Of a DNA stretch of 64,000 nucleotides, positions 63,088 to 64,000 are shown in pieces. The notes below the pieces were generated by a model. It was not told where the DNA came from. It saw only the letters and a list, made by a program, of their open reading frames with translations, and did no database searches. The stretch lies in the IMG/VR virus record IMGVR_UViG_3300046318_000188, positions 57,873 to 121,872 of that record; one strand, written 5' to 3'. The DNA is from a virus. Made by a program: the position numbers and the translations under genes. The stretch's first letter is position 1. Each line of letters begins with the position of its first letter.

Positions 63088-63819
63088 ATGCTGACAAAAT
63101 TTGAAATAGATGCACAATATTATAAATTATCAAAACATCTAATCAATAAAAATGAAAGTCCAGTAAATACTGGAAATCAATCATTAAGTTATTTAATGGA
63201 TTCAAATGGCCGTTTAATTGCCATTGGAACACATAGAATGAGTTGTCAATCAATGGCAATCTTTAATAAGACTTACATTCCAACACTATTTAATTCAATC
63301 AATAATTCCAACCTTAATATTAATATACAGCGTGACGCTTGCTGGAAATTAAAGAAGTTTGGAAACCCACAACAATCAATATGGCAAGAAGATTTAAATA
63401 TAGAATCAATTGAAGATTTATATGAAATTGTGTTGGTAAATCAAAAGGTCGCTCTTCTGGATAAAATTTACGATAATATTAATGCTACAAGAAATAAGAC
63501 TTATGGTGGATTGGTGGGTCAAAATTTCATATATTTCTCTAAGTATCTAGAAGCAAAAGAAATTATGGAAAAGAATATTGAATCTGATCCTGATTTTAAA
63601 TATCCTTATACCACAGGTTATGCTACTCTGATGAATCTGTCTTTACAAGAATCAGCAAAAGCTATAATTTTACAATTTGATTCCGTATCGGGTGCTATGT
63701 CTGAGAGTGAAAATATTCGTTTGAAATATAAAAATTTAGTTATCAATGAAAAAGATATCGCCAATTTAAAACACATTTATAAAGATTTTTTAGATTTACA
63801 AAATTACGGATGTTTGTGA
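63088..63819 (+). CDS. Unknown protein in the maturase unit (243 aa)
   Basis: AACGAGA precedes the ATG. It has MLTKFEIDAQYYKLSKHLIN, LIAIGTHRMSCQSMAIFNK, then IQRDACWKLKKFGNP and YDNINATRNKTYGGLVGQ. It is polar and mixed alpha-beta; three Cys are not clustered. No family is recognised. It seems to belong to the same late unit as the maturase. Confidence 0.7.
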   Translation: MLTKFEIDAQYYKLSKHLINKNESPVNTGNQSLSYLMDSNGRLIAIGTHRMSCQSMAIFNKTYIPTLFNSINNSNLNINIQRDACWKLKKFGNPQQSIWQEDLNIESIEDLYEIVLVNQKVALLDKIYDNINATRNKTYGGLVGQNFIYFSKYLEAKEIMEKNIESDPDFKYPYTTGYATLMNLSLQESAKAIILQFDSVSGAMSESENIRLKYKNLVINEKDIANLKHIYKDFLDLQNYGCL

Positions 63820-63820
63820 C

Positions 63821-64000
63821 ATGAGTTTATTATTTTATAATAGTTATGATATTTTTCTCAATTCAAAGAATAAAGATAAAGTTAATCTAATACCAGGAGG
63901 AAAAGCATTTTCTTCCTATTTTGAAATATTTCATCTAAATTCAACTGTTGTAGACCGAACAAACACAATCACATTTCCTTTAAACACTAAGGTATTGGAC
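63821..64000 (+). CDS. Partial protein cut by the window end
   Basis: An ATG one base after the preceding stop opens 60 codons that run to the end of the window without a stop: MSLLFYNSYDIFLNSKNKDK, then LIPGGKAFSSYFEIFHLNST. It is probably the next gene of the late unit. Function unknown. Confidence 0.55.
   Translation, partial: MSLLFYNSYDIFLNSKNKDKVNLIPGGKAFSSYFEIFHLNSTVVDRTNTITFPLNTKVLD

Noticed and set aside
1-64000. tRNA genes, rRNA, insertion sequences and integration functions
   Set aside because: I looked for T-loop GTTCGA-type signatures, CCA ends, transposase DDE motifs and integrase residues and saw none; visual scanning could miss a divergent tRNA, so a dedicated tRNA search would be decisive.

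Overview
The window is part of the genome of a large, strictly lytic T4-like myophage of a Gram-negative bacterium. The evidence is a collinear T4-type replication block (gene 43 polymerase, UvsX, gene 41 helicase, gene 61 primase, RNase H), T4-type late promoters (TATAAATA and one-base variants), nucleotide-metabolism genes (nrdA, nrdB, thyX) and a lysis cassette with a lipoprotein spanin and a GH19 endolysin. The sequence is AT-rich and almost every gene is on the + strand, packed with ATGA or TAATG overlaps. Gene content (N-termini like the T4 capsid-targeting peptide, CobS-like ATPase, many short unknown genes) resembles the T4-like phages of cyanobacteria and freshwater proteobacteria more than T4 itself. 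I saw no tRNA gene, CRISPR array or insertion sequence.

Layout. 0-7.7 kb: replication and recombination genes, ending in a DUF4338/DruA-like protein. 7.7-15.4 kb: behind a late promoter, two unknown proteins and then nine genes of methyltransferases and glycosyltransferases, suited to building or decorating a surface glycan. 15.5-24.9 kb: late genes for probable internal head proteins and other virion proteins. Six proteins here, plus a seventh at 32.5 kb, begin with a peptide resembling the T4 capsid-targeting sequence; one looks like a ligase, one like a nuclease and one like a NadR-type adenylyltransferase-kinase. 24.9-27.0 kb: spanins, endolysin, holin and a coiled-coil membrane protein. 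27.1-35.4 kb: primase, ThyX, RNR with an A-type iron-sulfur carrier between its subunits, RNase H and small genes, plus a reverse-strand endonuclease-like gene with its own late promoter. 35.4-58.8 kb: an accessory early region of more than 60 mostly tiny genes, many absent from simple ORF lists because they encode fewer than 60 residues. It also holds a CobT-like vWA protein, a CobS-like AAA+ ATPase, a co-chaperonin, a Tat-signal protein, a metallophosphoesterase, a 2OG oxygenase and a GIY-YIG homing endonuclease. 58.8-64 kb: an HNH endonuclease behind a long hairpin, then two late promoters. The second drives a protein with 29 cysteines and CPVDCAC repeats, immediately followed by a radical SAM/SPASM maturase and three unknown genes.

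Regulation is visible at two levels. The early accessory region has host-type sigma70 promoters (TTGACA-like, then TATAATGG). Six of them lie downstream of an 18-bp palindrome, TGTTGT-N6-ACAACA, at distances that differ by whole helical turns. Virion, lysis, glycan and maturase genes, both minus-strand genes and the GIY-YIG gene instead have T4-type late promoters.

The best candidates for an undescribed system are (1) the Cys-repeat protein plus radical SAM/SPASM maturase, (2) the set of enzymes with capsid-targeting-like leaders, which may be packaged and injected with the DNA, and (3) the phased palindrome that may control the early region.
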